This document shows positions 35,281 to 44,850 of a stretch of 64,000 nucleotides of DNA, piece after piece. Made by a program: the position numbers and the translations under genes. The notes below the pieces were generated by a model that was not told the DNA's origin, made no database searches, and saw only the letters and a program-made list of their open reading frames with translations. Source of the DNA: UBA8529 sp964390565 (lineage in GTDB: Bacteria > Bacteroidota > Bacteroidia > Bacteroidales > Tenuifilaceae); the NCBI GenBank assembly GCA_964390565.1, contig CAYMII010000016.1, positions 13,676 through 77,675 of the forward strand, read 5' to 3'. Position 1 is the first letter of the stretch. The number at the start of each line of letters is the position of its first letter.

Positions 35281-36720
35281 TTATTCTTTTGCTATTAATT
35301 TAATTAATTCACTTACCCTAATTATTCTGAAAATTAGGCCAAATGCAAAGGCTGATAAAATGGAAATAGTAAATCCGATTAGCCAATTTGACAAAAGAAA
35401 TTTATATAGCAGAGTAAGGGATATTGTAAGAGGAATATATAATAAAAATGGACTTAATTTATTCAACGATAAATTAAACTTAAAAGTTCTATAGGCTAAA
35501 ATAAACTGAAGAATTGCAATTATTACTTGAGTGAATAGATTTGCCAAGGCGGCTCCAATCGATTTATAATATGGTATTAGCATCACATTGATAAACAAAC
35601 TAATGAATACGCCAATTAGCGATATGTAATTAAGCTGCTTGATACTCCCTTTAGCTGTTAATAGGGTTCCAAATATGTAATTTATCGATATCATTAAAAA
35701 AGAAACCATTAAAATGCCAAGAAGCACCGATGATTCAGAGGTGTGCTGGTGGTAAAGCAGCTGCATAAGCTCTTTACTGTAAACAATACAAGTTGATGAG
35801 ATGGTAAAAGAGGGTATAAATAATAGCACAAAAGAAAATCCTACAAGCGGTTGGACGGGTTCATTGTTTTTAATCATCCTCGAGAACATTGGGAGGAGCA
35901 AGCCTGCAAAAAGGAAAGGGAGCATATTTGCAGCATCAACAATTCTAAATGCTTGAGCATATATTCCGGATTCTACTTTGCCATTCGAAAGCATTCGCTC
36001 GAGCATAACAGAGTCCACGCGGCTGTATAAGCTCATCAACAAGATTAGTAAGGCGTAAGGGTAACTTTGCTTAACTATTGTTAAGGCAAAAACTCTGTCG
36101 AATCGTAGATTAAAAGATTGAACCTTTGTAAGTAGTATTATTAATGTTATTATAAAAGTAATTGTGTAGGAGATTGTTTGGGCGTAAATGAACCATTCAA
36201 TTGAAAAATGAACCTCGAATATGTTCCCCCAAATTAGCATGCTGCAGATAATAATCATCAAAAATCTATCGAGGACAGAGATTATGCTATCGGTTTTAAA
36301 AAACTGTAATCCGCTTAGGTTTGAGCGTAAGTAAAGTATGAATGATGAAATAAACTGATTTAGTACAAGGATTGATAGCAAATAAATTTGTCTCCCATCA
36401 TAACCAAGAGCGAGCGCTCCAATCAAGCAAATTATGGCATATGCTATAGCTAATAGTATTTTTACGGATACTATATTTGGAAAAAATTTTGGAAGTAAAT
36501 GCGAGTGGCGACTAATCTCTCGATTATTAAAATTTGTAATTCCAAAATCGAGAATGATGTTGAGTAGTAATGAGAAGTTAAACAGAGAATAGAATAATCC
36601 ATATTCACCAGCACCTACTATATTTTGTACCGTTCTGTCGATACCAAATATCCAAAAGGGCTTAACCATAAGGTTTAGCGCCAAAAGGAGTAAAAGGTTT
36701 ACTGCGAATTTTCGCCTCAC
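35281..36720 (-). CDS. Polysaccharide flippase (MOP superfamily)
   Basis: A 479-residue integral membrane protein with about 12-14 hydrophobic helices, beginning with a basic N-terminus. MVKPFWIFGIDRTVQNIVG near residue 18 and YSRVDSVMLERM near 235 are typical of Wzx/RfbX-like lipid-linked glycan flippases. It is divergent from the GT4 glycosyltransferase at 36840; together they look like a second small glycan locus. A TACATTTG -7 box (complement 36744-36751) lies 24 bases upstream. It is distinct in sequence from the flippase at 6669. Confidence 0.87.
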   Translation of the reverse strand: MRRKFAVNLLLLLALNLMVKPFWIFGIDRTVQNIVGAGEYGLFYSLFNFSLLLNIILDFGITNFNNREISRHSHLLPKFFPNIVSVKILLAIAYAIICLIGALALGYDGRQIYLLSILVLNQFISSFILYLRSNLSGLQFFKTDSIISVLDRFLMIIICSMLIWGNIFEVHFSIEWFIYAQTISYTITFIITLIILLTKVQSFNLRFDRVFALTIVKQSYPYALLILLMSLYSRVDSVMLERMLSNGKVESGIYAQAFRIVDAANMLPFLFAGLLLPMFSRMIKNNEPVQPLVGFSFVLLFIPSFTISSTCIVYSKELMQLLYHQHTSESSVLLGILMVSFLMISINYIFGTLLTAKGSIKQLNYISLIGVFISLFINVMLIPYYKSIGAALANLFTQVIIAILQFILAYRTFKFNLSLNKLSPFLLYIPLTISLTLLYKFLLSNWLIGFTISILSAFAFGLIFRIIRVSELIKLIAKE

Positions 36721-36839
36721 AAGTTTTACGTAATGAATTATCCCAAATGTAAGTAAAAGGTTGTTTCAATTGCATTCAATAGCCATTTAACCTTGCAAAT
36801 TAATTCAAAAATGATGTAATTTGAAGCAAATGATAATAG

Positions 36840-37970
36840 ATGAGGATTGCCGTTAATACACGATTTCTGATAAAAGACAAGCTCGAAGGGATTGGTTGGT
36901 TTACTTATGAAACCATGAAACGAATTACCCAAAGTCATCCCGAGCACGAGTTTTTCTTTCTTTTCGATAGACCATTTGATTCACAATTCGTTTTTTCAAG
37001 TAATGTTAGTCCTATTGTTCTTAATCCACAGGCAAGACATCCTTTTCTATGGTATATTTGGTTTGAGCATTCGGTTCAAAAATTTATCGAAGCGAATAGT
37101 ATTGATGTTTTCGTTTCAACAGATGGCTACATCTCTCTAAAGACTGATATCCCTCAAATTGCAGTTATTCACGACATTAATTTTTTTCACTATCCAAAAG
37201 CATTGCCATTTTTAGCAAGGAAGTATTACAATTTCTTTTTTCCAAAGTTTGCAAGGAAATCAACTAGAATAGTGACAGTAAGTGAGTTTTCAAAGAAAGA
37301 TATTGCAAACAGCTATGGAATTGACCCAAGCAAAATTGACGTAGCATTGAATGGGGCGAATGAACTATATAAGCCCTTAAATAGATTAGAAATAGAAGAA
37401 GTAAGAGCCAATTTAACGATTGGTAAACCATATTTTGTATTTGTTGGAGCTTTTAACCCCCGGAAAAACTTGCCTCGATTGCTTCAAGCATTTGACTCAT
37501 TCAAAGCAAGCACACAATCTGATATTAAATTAGTAATTGTTGGTGATAAGATGTATGGGACATCATCCATGCTGAAAATATATAATTCATTGAAATATAA
37601 AGAGGATGTTATTTTTACCGGACGATTGCAGGTTGAAAAGCTTTGCAAGGTGGTTGGAGCTGCTTATGCCATGACTTATATTTCTTTCTACGAAGGGTTT
37701 GGCATCCCTCTCCTTGAGGCCATGAAATGCGATATTCCAATCGTTGCTTCGAACTGCACATCAATTCCTGAGGTCGCTGGCAATGCAGCAATTTATGTTG
37801 ATCCATTTGATGTAGAATCTATTTCAAATGGAATGATTGAGATTTGTAATGACCAATCAATTCGAGAAAAACTTATATCAAACGCACGGGTACAACGCGA
37901 AAAATTTAATTGGGACATTACTGCTCATGCGTTATATGAGTGTGTTGTGAAATCGGTTAGAAAAGATTAA
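36840..37970 (+). CDS. GT4-family glycosyltransferase
   Basis: A 376-residue retaining glycosyltransferase of the GT-B fold. The donor-site motifs VGAFNPRKNLPRLLQAF (about 205) and the E-x7-E motif in SFYEGFGIPLLEAMKCDIPIVASN (about 285) are clear. The N-terminal AVNTRFLIKDKLEGIGWF is typical. rnhB starts one base after its stop, so the two are co-transcribed, but that linkage is not functional as far as known. It is divergent from the flippase at 35281. Donor and acceptor unknown. Confidence 0.9.
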   Translation: MRIAVNTRFLIKDKLEGIGWFTYETMKRITQSHPEHEFFFLFDRPFDSQFVFSSNVSPIVLNPQARHPFLWYIWFEHSVQKFIEANSIDVFVSTDGYISLKTDIPQIAVIHDINFFHYPKALPFLARKYYNFFFPKFARKSTRIVTVSEFSKKDIANSYGIDPSKIDVALNGANELYKPLNRLEIEEVRANLTIGKPYFVFVGAFNPRKNLPRLLQAFDSFKASTQSDIKLVIVGDKMYGTSSMLKIYNSLKYKEDVIFTGRLQVEKLCKVVGAAYAMTYISFYEGFGIPLLEAMKCDIPIVASNCTSIPEVAGNAAIYVDPFDVESISNGMIEICNDQSIREKLISNARVQREKFNWDITAHALYECVVKSVRKD

Positions 37971-37971
37971 A

Positions 37972-38571
37972 ATGTTAAAGCCATTTTTAAAGCCTGAAAC
38001 TATTGAAGCAGGATGCGACGAGGCTGGGCGAGGATGCCTTGCCGGACCTGTTTTTGCCGCAGCAGTTGTTCTTCCTCCCGACTTTTCAAATCCTGATTTA
38101 AATGATTCGAAAGTTTTATCCCATAAACAGCGATTAGTCTTAAGAGAGATAATATTAACGAGCGCCTTAGACTATTCTGTACAACAAGTTTCTAATGAGG
38201 AGATTGATAAGATAAATATTTTAAATGCATCGATTCTTGGAATGCACAAGGCTGTTGCAGCCCTTAAGAAAGTTAAACCTGAACTACTATTAATAGATGG
38301 TAATAGGTTTAAACTATACCCCGGCATTCCACATCAATGCATAGTTAAAGGCGATTCACTATTTATGTCTATTGCTGCAGCGTCAATATTAGCAAAGACC
38401 TATCGTGATGAATATATGGAAGAGCTACATTTGAATTATCCCCAATATGGATGGAGTAAAAATAAAGGTTATCCTACAAAAGAGCACCGAATGGCCATTA
38501 AAAACTATGGTATAACCACTTATCATAGGCTATCATATAAACTTTTTGATGATCAATTAAAACTTTTTTGA
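37972..38571 (+). CDS. rnhB: Ribonuclease HII
   Basis: A 199-residue endonuclease that removes ribonucleotides from DNA and cuts RNA-DNA hybrids. The catalytic DEAGRG motif is at residues 16-21, with further acidic residues in LLIDGN near 104 and SILAKTYRDEYM. Length is typical. The start lies immediately behind the GT4 stop (1-base gap). Confidence 0.97.
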   Translation: MLKPFLKPETIEAGCDEAGRGCLAGPVFAAAVVLPPDFSNPDLNDSKVLSHKQRLVLREIILTSALDYSVQQVSNEEIDKINILNASILGMHKAVAALKKVKPELLLIDGNRFKLYPGIPHQCIVKGDSLFMSIAAASILAKTYRDEYMEELHLNYPQYGWSKNKGYPTKEHRMAIKNYGITTYHRLSYKLFDDQLKLF

Positions 38572-38659
38572 ATGCTTTGTATTAAACCGTTTTTATTTAT
38601 TTAAGTCTATATTGCAAGTTTTACTAGTTCAATAAAACCAACTAAACATTAAATAAAAC

Positions 38660-40807
38660 ATGAAAAAAGTTCTTACTTTCTTTATTGGTATTATGCTGGT
38701 ATTCAGTAGTTATACCAAGGCCGACGAGGGAATGTGGTTGCTTAATCTTATCAACAAGTCATACGATGATATGAAAAAGCAGGGCATGAAACTAACCCCT
38801 GAGGATATCTACAATCTCAACAAACCTAGTTTAAAAGATGCAATCTGCCAATTTGGAGGTGGATGTACTGGTGAGATTGTTTCAGGCGAAGGATTACTTT
38901 TCACAAATCACCATTGTGGTTACGGCTCTATTCAGAAGCACAGCAGTGTTGAACACGATTATCTTAAAGATGGATTCTGGGCAAAAGCAAAGGATCAGGA
39001 ACTACCATGCGAAGGATTAACTGCAACGTTCCTTGTTCGAATTGAAGATGTAACTGATCAAGTTATTAAAGCTGTAAGCGATACCCTACCTGAATTAAAA
39101 AGAGGAGATGCTGTTCGTAAAGCTGGAATGGAGATTGCTGAAAATGCAAAGAAAGGGAATAACTACGAAGCATTTGTTCGTTCATTTTTTGGTGGAAATA
39201 CCTATTATTTGATGGTATTTGAAGTGTTTAAAGATGTACGTTTTGTTGGTGCACCCCCTTCATCAATCGGGAAATTTGGTGGTGATACTGATAACTGGAT
39301 GTGGCCTCGTCATACTGGCGACTTTAGCGTATTCCGCGTTTATATGAGCAAAGATGGTAAACCAGCTGGGTACTCTACCGAAAATGTTCCTATGAAACCT
39401 AAACATTTCTTACCAATATCTATAAAAGGAGTAAAACCTGGTGATTTCACTATGATTGTTGGCTTCCCTGGCAGAACTCAAAGATATGCAACTTCCTATG
39501 AGGTTGATGAAATCATCAATGTATCTGATCCTATTCGTGTTAAAGTTCGTGGTATTCGTCAGGATATTATGCTTGCAGATATGCTTGCAGATGATAAAGT
39601 TAGAATTCAATACTCTGCAAAGTATGCTGGTTCTAGCAACTATTGGAAAAAATCGATGGCTGAGATTGAAGCGCTAAGCCGTTTAAAAGTAGTTGATCTA
39701 AAAGCCACTCAAGAGGCGGATTTTATGAGCTGGGTTAATGCAAATGAGCAGCGAAAAGCAAAGTATGGTAATTCTCTTTCGTTGATTGCAAATTCTGTTA
39801 AAGAAAGGAAAACGCTGTTAACAGTTTCTGGGTATTATGGCGAATGCTTCCGCGGGATTGAAATTCTTAATGTTGCCGGAATGACATCAACCTTAGCTGG
39901 TTTATTATCAAACGCTACTCCAGATCAGGAGAAGATTAAGGCGGAATGCAGCAAGCTAAAGGAAACAGCTAAGAATTTTTATAAAGATTACAATGCTCCA
40001 ACCGACCAAAAAGTTGCAGCCGCAATGTTACGCTTAATCAATGATGATTTAGAGAAAGAATTCTATCCTTCCTTTATGGTTGATTTGAAAGCAAAGTATG
40101 GGAAAAATTTTGAGAAATATGCTGCCGACCTATTTGCAAAATCTATGTTTGTAAGTCTTGACAAGTTAAGTGCATTCCTCGATAATCCTACAAAAGAGGC
40201 TTTAATGAAAGACCCTGCATACATTGCATCAGCTTCTGTAACAGAAAAATCTAGAAGTTATGCTCAATCATTAATGAAATTTAATAGCGATATTTCAAAA
40301 GGCCAAAGATTGTACATCGGAGGTTTATTGGAAAAAAATCCACAGAAAGCCTTCTACCCCGATGCTAACTCAACAATTCGCCTAACCTATGGTAAAGTGA
40401 TGAACTATCGTCCTAAAGATGGAGTTCTTTACGAGCATTATACAACACTTAAGGGTGTTATGCAAAAGGAAAATCCTGATAGTTGGGAGTTTGAGGTGCC
40501 TGCAAAGCTAAAAGAGCTATACCAAAATAAGGATTATGGGCAATATGCGCAAAATGGCGAACTCGTAACCTGCTTCCTGTCAAATAACGATATAACTGGA
40601 GGTAACTCTGGAAGTCCAATTATGAATGGTAAAGGTGAATTATTAGGGTTGGCTTTTGATGGCAACTCTGAGGCGATGAGTAGCGATATTGCATTTGAGC
40701 CAGAGCTACAAAGAACGATTAATGTTGATATTCGCTATGTATTATTCGTAATCGAAAAGCTCGGTGGAGCAACAAATCTAATCAGCGAATTGAAGATAGT
40801 TAAGTAA
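38660..40807 (+). CDS. S46-family dipeptidyl-peptidase (DPP7-type by S1 residue)
   Basis: A 715-residue periplasmic exopeptidase that releases N-terminal dipeptides. The signal peptide ends near Ala21, giving the mature ADEGMWLLN start typical of the family. The triad is His85 (TNHHCGYG), Asp221 (RHTGDFSVF) and Ser650 (GGNSGSP). Eighteen residues after the Ser the S1 residue is Gly668. In characterised enzymes Gly at this position goes with hydrophobic P1 (DPP7) and Arg with Asp/Glu P1 (DPP11), if the alignment holds. The usual FDGNWE motif reads FDGNSE here. Monocistronic with a strong terminator. Likely feeds peptide-based nutrition together with the C1 aminopeptidase. Confidence 0.95.
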   Translation: MKKVLTFFIGIMLVFSSYTKADEGMWLLNLINKSYDDMKKQGMKLTPEDIYNLNKPSLKDAICQFGGGCTGEIVSGEGLLFTNHHCGYGSIQKHSSVEHDYLKDGFWAKAKDQELPCEGLTATFLVRIEDVTDQVIKAVSDTLPELKRGDAVRKAGMEIAENAKKGNNYEAFVRSFFGGNTYYLMVFEVFKDVRFVGAPPSSIGKFGGDTDNWMWPRHTGDFSVFRVYMSKDGKPAGYSTENVPMKPKHFLPISIKGVKPGDFTMIVGFPGRTQRYATSYEVDEIINVSDPIRVKVRGIRQDIMLADMLADDKVRIQYSAKYAGSSNYWKKSMAEIEALSRLKVVDLKATQEADFMSWVNANEQRKAKYGNSLSLIANSVKERKTLLTVSGYYGECFRGIEILNVAGMTSTLAGLLSNATPDQEKIKAECSKLKETAKNFYKDYNAPTDQKVAAAMLRLINDDLEKEFYPSFMVDLKAKYGKNFEKYAADLFAKSMFVSLDKLSAFLDNPTKEALMKDPAYIASASVTEKSRSYAQSLMKFNSDISKGQRLYIGGLLEKNPQKAFYPDANSTIRLTYGKVMNYRPKDGVLYEHYTTLKGVMQKENPDSWEFEVPAKLKELYQNKDYGQYAQNGELVTCFLSNNDITGGNSGSPIMNGKGELLGLAFDGNSEAMSSDIAFEPELQRTINVDIRYVLFVIEKLGGATNLISELKIVK

Positions 40808-41161
40808 TATATTTTGGCAGTCGTTAATTATATAAAAGGGTGTGACTTTGTCACACCCTTTTATGCTTTTTTGAGTAGAAATGTTGAAATTAAAACTATT
40901 AAAACGTTCGTTTAATCAGTAGAATAAATAGAAATTTGCTATATTAAAAAAGGGAGAATGTCATTAGTCACACACCCTTTTTTTGTTTTAATCAACTTTT
41001 TATGTGCATTGATCAAAAGGATTATTATCTTTATAAATCAATAATGGTAAATTGTTGTTTTATTTTTTAAACACAGGAAGTTGAAGAAATTCTAAAAGAT
41101 TTTTTGCAAAAAGATATTTTTTTAACGAAGATTTTATATTTTGCACTCTTTAATATAGAAA
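40808..41161 (+). other. Intergenic region (354 bp) before siaB-like gene
   Basis: It starts with the S46 terminator. A second A-rich/T-rich inverted pair (AAAAAAGGG at about 40946-40954 and CCCTTTTTT at about 40975-40983) could form another weak terminator. The remainder is very AT-rich. TATATTTTG at 41135-41143, one T longer than the -7 consensus, is the likely promoter element for the SiaB gene. No coding frame found. Confidence 0.5.
40834..40872 (+). terminator. Terminator of the S46 peptidase gene
   Basis: Twelve-base-pair perfect stem (40834-40845 with 40851-40862), 5-base loop, T-rich tail. Confidence 0.85.
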
Positions 41162-41686
41162 ATGGGAGAAGTAGAAATTGCTAGCGAAGAGTTACTAGGG
41201 CACTATGGACCTTTAAGCTACGAAGAAATAGGTTTTTTACTTAATAAAATGGCCACACTACTTGATAAACGTGGCATGAATATTACCATTCGAAAGAAGG
41301 TGTATGCTGCTATGGTAGAGAGCTTAGAAAACATTTACAAGCATCAGGATACGATTGCCGAGGATAAAGAGTACATGCCAAGATTTTCATTGCTTATTGA
41401 CTCGCAGAATATTTCACTTTTTATTTCCAATTCAATATTTAATCACAAGGTCTCTCTATTAAAAGGGAAACTCGATAAGGTTAACTCCCTTGATAAAGAT
41501 GGATTAAAAGACCTATACAAAAACACCATTTTAAGCGGAAACGTTTCACCTAAAGGCGGTGCTGGTCTTGGAATCATTAATATTGCGAAGGTGTCGGAGA
41601 ATAAGGTAAATTATAATTTTACTACAGTAAACGACAGATATTCGTACTTTACATTAAATGTTTTGATTTCTCACAACACAAAATAG
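41162..41686 (+). CDS. SiaB-family protein kinase (GHKL-type)
   Basis: A 174-residue protein of the SiaB/DUF6272 family, the kinase that phosphorylates SiaC in P. aeruginosa. The GHKL fold is recognisable. The N-box lies in MVESLENIYKHQD (about residues 51-63), and the G-loop is KGGAGLGIINIAK (about 137-149). It is 10 bases upstream of a SiaC gene, so kinase and substrate are co-transcribed. It is the only kinase of this kind in the window against five SiaC paralogues. No PP2C phosphatase (SiaA) or GGDEF (SiaD) gene accompanies it. Confidence 0.85.
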   Translation: MGEVEIASEELLGHYGPLSYEEIGFLLNKMATLLDKRGMNITIRKKVYAAMVESLENIYKHQDTIAEDKEYMPRFSLLIDSQNISLFISNSIFNHKVSLLKGKLDKVNSLDKDGLKDLYKNTILSGNVSPKGGAGLGIINIAKVSENKVNYNFTTVNDRYSYFTLNVLISHNTK

Positions 41687-41696
41687 CGGAAAGATT

Positions 41697-42101
41697 ATGG
41701 ATTCCCTTATTATTGAACCCACGGAGTTTACTCCAAGAATCAATTTTGATCCTGAGAATAATCTTTTTGAGATTTCTGGTTTCTCAAGACCAGAGAATGT
41801 AATTGGTTTTTATCGACCCGTTCTTAAATGGCTTGATGAATATAGCGATAGCGTGTTAAGCAAAAACATTGACTATAACAAAAATCTCTTAACGGTCAAT
41901 CTTCGAATGACTTACTTTAACTCCGCTTCTTCAAAGTTCATTCTTGACATCCTTCTTGAGTTTATGAAATATCACTCGAGGGGTAACGAAGTCCTTATTA
42001 ACTGGTATTACGAAGAGGGAGATGATGAGATACAAGAATCGGGCGAGGAAATTTCAGATATGCTTGGATACCCATTTAACTTTATACCCTATCAAACCTA
42101 A
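41697..42101 (+). CDS. SiaC-family regulatory phosphoprotein (paralogue C)
   Basis: A 134-residue SiaC/DUF1987 protein co-transcribed with the SiaB-like kinase. The core reads EISGFSRPENVIGFYRPVLKWLDEYS. An insertion of about 8 residues relative to paralogues A and E follows, then MTYFNSASSKFILDI with Ser76 at the acceptor site. The C-terminal INWYYEEGDDEI matches the family. It most resembles paralogue D 180 bases downstream, suggesting a local duplication. A terminator follows at 42111. Confidence 0.87.
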   Translation: MDSLIIEPTEFTPRINFDPENNLFEISGFSRPENVIGFYRPVLKWLDEYSDSVLSKNIDYNKNLLTVNLRMTYFNSASSKFILDILLEFMKYHSRGNEVLINWYYEEGDDEIQESGEEISDMLGYPFNFIPYQT

Positions 42102-42104
42102 ACC

Positions 42105-42146
42105 TAAAAAAGGCCTCGTATAGATTTTTACGGGGCTTTTTTTTAC
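42105..42146 (+). terminator. Terminator of the siaB-siaC pair
   Basis: Ten-base-pair stem with two G:U pairs (42111-42120 with 42129-42138), then an eight-T run. Confidence 0.8.
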
Positions 42147-42217
42147 TCACTTGTTTTTTAAAGATGATTGTCAATTAGTTTAATACGTTAATCAATATTA
42201 TCAAAAAGGTATAGCAT

Positions 42218-42270
42218 ATATTGCAAAATCTGTTAACGGTTAACAATCGAATTTTACTATATTGCAAAAT
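42218..42270 (+). repeat. Direct repeat pair and GTTAAC tandem before SiaC paralogue D
   Basis: ATATTGCAAAAT occurs at 42218-42229 and 42259-42270, exactly 41 bases apart. Between them GTTAACGGTTAAC (42232-42244) repeats GTTAAC. The cluster ends 13 bases before the ATG at 42284, so it is probably a control region with promoter-like TATATTGC boxes. Confidence 0.6.
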
Positions 42271-42283
42271 AGAATTTGTTTAA

Positions 42284-42694
42284 ATGAAATCTTATTACGT
42301 CAGCGGAACACCGGTATCGCCAACTGTCGATTTTAATCTCGAAACGCGCATTCTTGAACTGAGCGGATATTCGAGACCTGAAAATGTGCGTGATTTTTAT
42401 TTTCCAATCATTCAATGGTTAGATGAACTAAACACGTTTCTTGTTAATAATCGTTCAATTAATACAAACGTTGAACCTTTTACCTTTAAATTTAAGTTTA
42501 TCTACTTTAACTCATCTTCAGCTAAATTTATTTATGATATTATTATCATGTTAAATAGTTTTCAGAAAGATGGTTTTCCTCTTAAACTTTACTGGTATTA
42601 CGATGCCGATGATGATGAACTTCGTGAAGCAGGAGAGGAACTCTCAGATATGGCAAACGTTCCATTTTTCTACGTTGAGACTAAAAGAGAATAA
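42284..42694 (+). CDS. SiaC-family regulatory phosphoprotein (paralogue D)
   Basis: A 136-residue SiaC/DUF1987 protein. The core is ELSGYSRPENVRDFYFPIIQWLDEL, then a longer insertion (about 10 residues), then FIYFNSSSAKFIYDI with Ser77 at the acceptor position, and LYWYYDADDDELREAGEELSD. It shares the SRPEN signature with paralogue C. It is separated from the siaB-siaC pair by a terminator and has its own upstream repeat region, so it is expressed separately. Confidence 0.86.
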   Translation: MKSYYVSGTPVSPTVDFNLETRILELSGYSRPENVRDFYFPIIQWLDELNTFLVNNRSINTNVEPFTFKFKFIYFNSSSAKFIYDIIIMLNSFQKDGFPLKLYWYYDADDDELREAGEELSDMANVPFFYVETKRE

Positions 42695-42706
42695 TACCAA
42701 AGAGAA

Positions 42707-42740
42707 AAAAGCCCTTCAAATTTTTGAAGGGCTTTCTTAT
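42707..42740. terminator. Bidirectional terminator between SiaC D and the DUF5689 gene
   Basis: Ten-base-pair stem GCCCTTCAAA/TTTGAAGGGC (42711-42720 with 42723-42732) flanked by A run and TTTCTT. Confidence 0.85.
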
Positions 42741-42748
42741 TTGCCATC

Positions 42749-44836
42749 TTAGAATATTTTCACATTATCTATTCTATATGTAGTTGCTGAACCACCTCCA
42801 GCACTGGTATATTTAAAACCAAGATAAATATTACTGTTGTATTGGCTTAAATCAATAATTCCAGATTCTACCAAATTTGTGGCACCATCTGATTGGGTTG
42901 CAATGGTTGCACCTGGAATTGCTGTCCATGTAGCAGCATCAACATCAGTTCCATTATAATTGGTTGATATGAAAACCTGAAGAGTTCCATTGCCAGCCCA
43001 GTTGTTGAAGGCTGTGTGGAAGAACAATTTTGGGCTTTCTTTTCCTGTAAGATCTACCTGAGGAGAAACTAACCATGACACATTACTCGCTTCACTAGAA
43101 TTATTTGCATTTAACTCAGCATAGTATTGGGTTGTACCATTGACAACAGAAGACATACAAATCCAATTTTTTGTACCAGCAGTGTATTTGCTTTTCCACC
43201 CGCCAATTGTAATTGTAGAACCTAACGAGGCAGAGTTAAAATCCTGGGCAATTATCATAGTGTACCTAGGATTGGTAAGATTAACATCCTTTAACTCCCT
43301 TATAATCAACTGGTAGTCCGAATTGAATTTGGTTAAAACGGCGGTAAGATTTCCCCTAGTTGAAGGCATTATTATGTTTGCAAAGTTTGCATAACTACTA
43401 GTTCTAACCCAAATCTTATTCCCGTAAAAATCTTCAACGTATCTGTTTGTCGTAGCAAAAGGATCCGACCAAGTTTTTCCTAGATCAGAAGTTATAACTT
43501 GAACATCTTCTAATGTAACCATTTTATATAGCATATTATCATTTATGCTTTTAATTGATGCCATTATTGGGGTAACGGTTTCGTTCTGGCCCGTTACAAA
43601 GATTTTGTTAAAGAAAACTTTAGGTTCAAGTCTAGATACATAGGAGTCATAAGGTTTTATTCCAAGTTGTACTTGACCACCAGATTTTCCTAAGGTTAAC
43701 CCATTACAATCAACAATCATGCGGGTTCCAACAGGGAATTCGGGATACATTCCGGTTATATTTATGGAAAAAGAAATTCCTCCAGTAGCATCATTAAGAA
43801 TAAGCTGCTTGTAAACATTACCTGAAACATCATTTGCGCAAACAACTCCCGAAATAACAACATTACTATTTATATCTACGGGTAATCCTGTGCACATAGC
43901 TTTTAGATCGGCAATTGAGGTGTTAGGGGTAGGAACGTTAAAGGTACACTGAGGCTCATTAAAACTAATATCATTTAAGTCGCGAATTGTAAGTTGATCG
44001 AGATGGGATTTTTTATCAGAACTTACATATCTTGTCAAAACACCAACAATACTACCTTTTCCTTTAGGAACAATTGAATCAGCAAATTTTGAGAAACCGC
44101 TGGTACGTAGAAAAATAATTTTACCATCACAATCAATAAGTGTTCTGCTTGAATTTTCGCCAAGGTCGCTAAACTTATTTGCAGGTACTTTAAATTGAAT
44201 ATTTTCAAAACGAACAAGTTTTTGATAATGATCAAGTGTAATATCACCAACAGTAATTGTTTCAGGGGTAACCTTTTTTCTCCAACCAGTTCGCTCAATG
44301 TAATTATATACTTGAGTTGATGGTATACCCGCAATCTTATTAAGTCCTAGCTCAACTATTGCTATCCCAATCTGATAAGTTCCTCTATAGTACCCTAAGT
44401 AAAGGTCTTTTATCTTGACCATTACCTTTTGACCTGGTTTTAATCGATATAATGAATACAAATCGCTTGAATTGATTTTTATGTCAATCCCTGCGGTTTC
44501 ATCTTGAATTGTAATCGCTTCGTAGAAGTTACCGGTAGAATCAGAGGAAGTTACATAACCCTCTATTACTAACGACTCAATGTCTTGAACACCATTAGCA
44601 GTATTCCTATCCTTAATGGTTTGCAATAAAGTTGGTGTTATAAGGCTATATGCCTTCTTAACATTATTAGTATCAGTTATTGCTTTAAGCTCAGCAATAG
44701 TTAAAGATGCAACTAGGTTAGATGTGTCTTTAATAATAGGAATTGTATCAAACTCTTCTTTAACACAACCTGTTTGAAACATTATGTATCCCAATAGAAC
44801 AAATGGAATCACAAATGAAATTATTGTTTTTTTCAT
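42749..44836 (-). CDS. Lipoprotein with two DUF5689 modules and a C-terminal choice-of-anchor J-type domain
   Basis: A 695-residue predicted lipoprotein: MKKTIISFVIPFVLLGYIM..TGC, lipidated Cys near residue 24. Two DUF5689 modules follow (about 35-285 and 300-520). Each starts with an IADLKA/IAELKA segment, has an ISG-V-..D-SGN-YK strand region and ends in TIRDLNDI or IIRELKDV; DUF5689 resembles OB folds. The C-terminal 165 residues end in YRIDNVKIF, like cleaved-adhesin/choice-of-anchor J carbohydrate-binding domains. ATG 44836 avoids overlap with the upstream gene. Third gene of the TonB receptor operon; probably the surface-exposed binding partner of the receptor (inference). Confidence 0.85.
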   Translation of the reverse strand: MKKTIISFVIPFVLLGYIMFQTGCVKEEFDTIPIIKDTSNLVASLTIAELKAITDTNNVKKAYSLITPTLLQTIKDRNTANGVQDIESLVIEGYVTSSDSTGNFYEAITIQDETAGIDIKINSSDLYSLYRLKPGQKVMVKIKDLYLGYYRGTYQIGIAIVELGLNKIAGIPSTQVYNYIERTGWRKKVTPETITVGDITLDHYQKLVRFENIQFKVPANKFSDLGENSSRTLIDCDGKIIFLRTSGFSKFADSIVPKGKGSIVGVLTRYVSSDKKSHLDQLTIRDLNDISFNEPQCTFNVPTPNTSIADLKAMCTGLPVDINSNVVISGVVCANDVSGNVYKQLILNDATGGISFSINITGMYPEFPVGTRMIVDCNGLTLGKSGGQVQLGIKPYDSYVSRLEPKVFFNKIFVTGQNETVTPIMASIKSINDNMLYKMVTLEDVQVITSDLGKTWSDPFATTNRYVEDFYGNKIWVRTSSYANFANIIMPSTRGNLTAVLTKFNSDYQLIIRELKDVNLTNPRYTMIIAQDFNSASLGSTITIGGWKSKYTAGTKNWICMSSVVNGTTQYYAELNANNSSEASNVSWLVSPQVDLTGKESPKLFFHTAFNNWAGNGTLQVFISTNYNGTDVDAATWTAIPGATIATQSDGATNLVESGIIDLSQYNSNIYLGFKYTSAGGGSATTYRIDNVKIF

Positions 44837-44850
44837 AATTTTTCTCCTTC

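Noticed and set aside
40946..40983. Second terminator in the S46-siaB gap
   Set aside because: Only the A/T ends and GGG/CCC pair, with a 20-base unpaired middle; kept as a remark rather than a feature.
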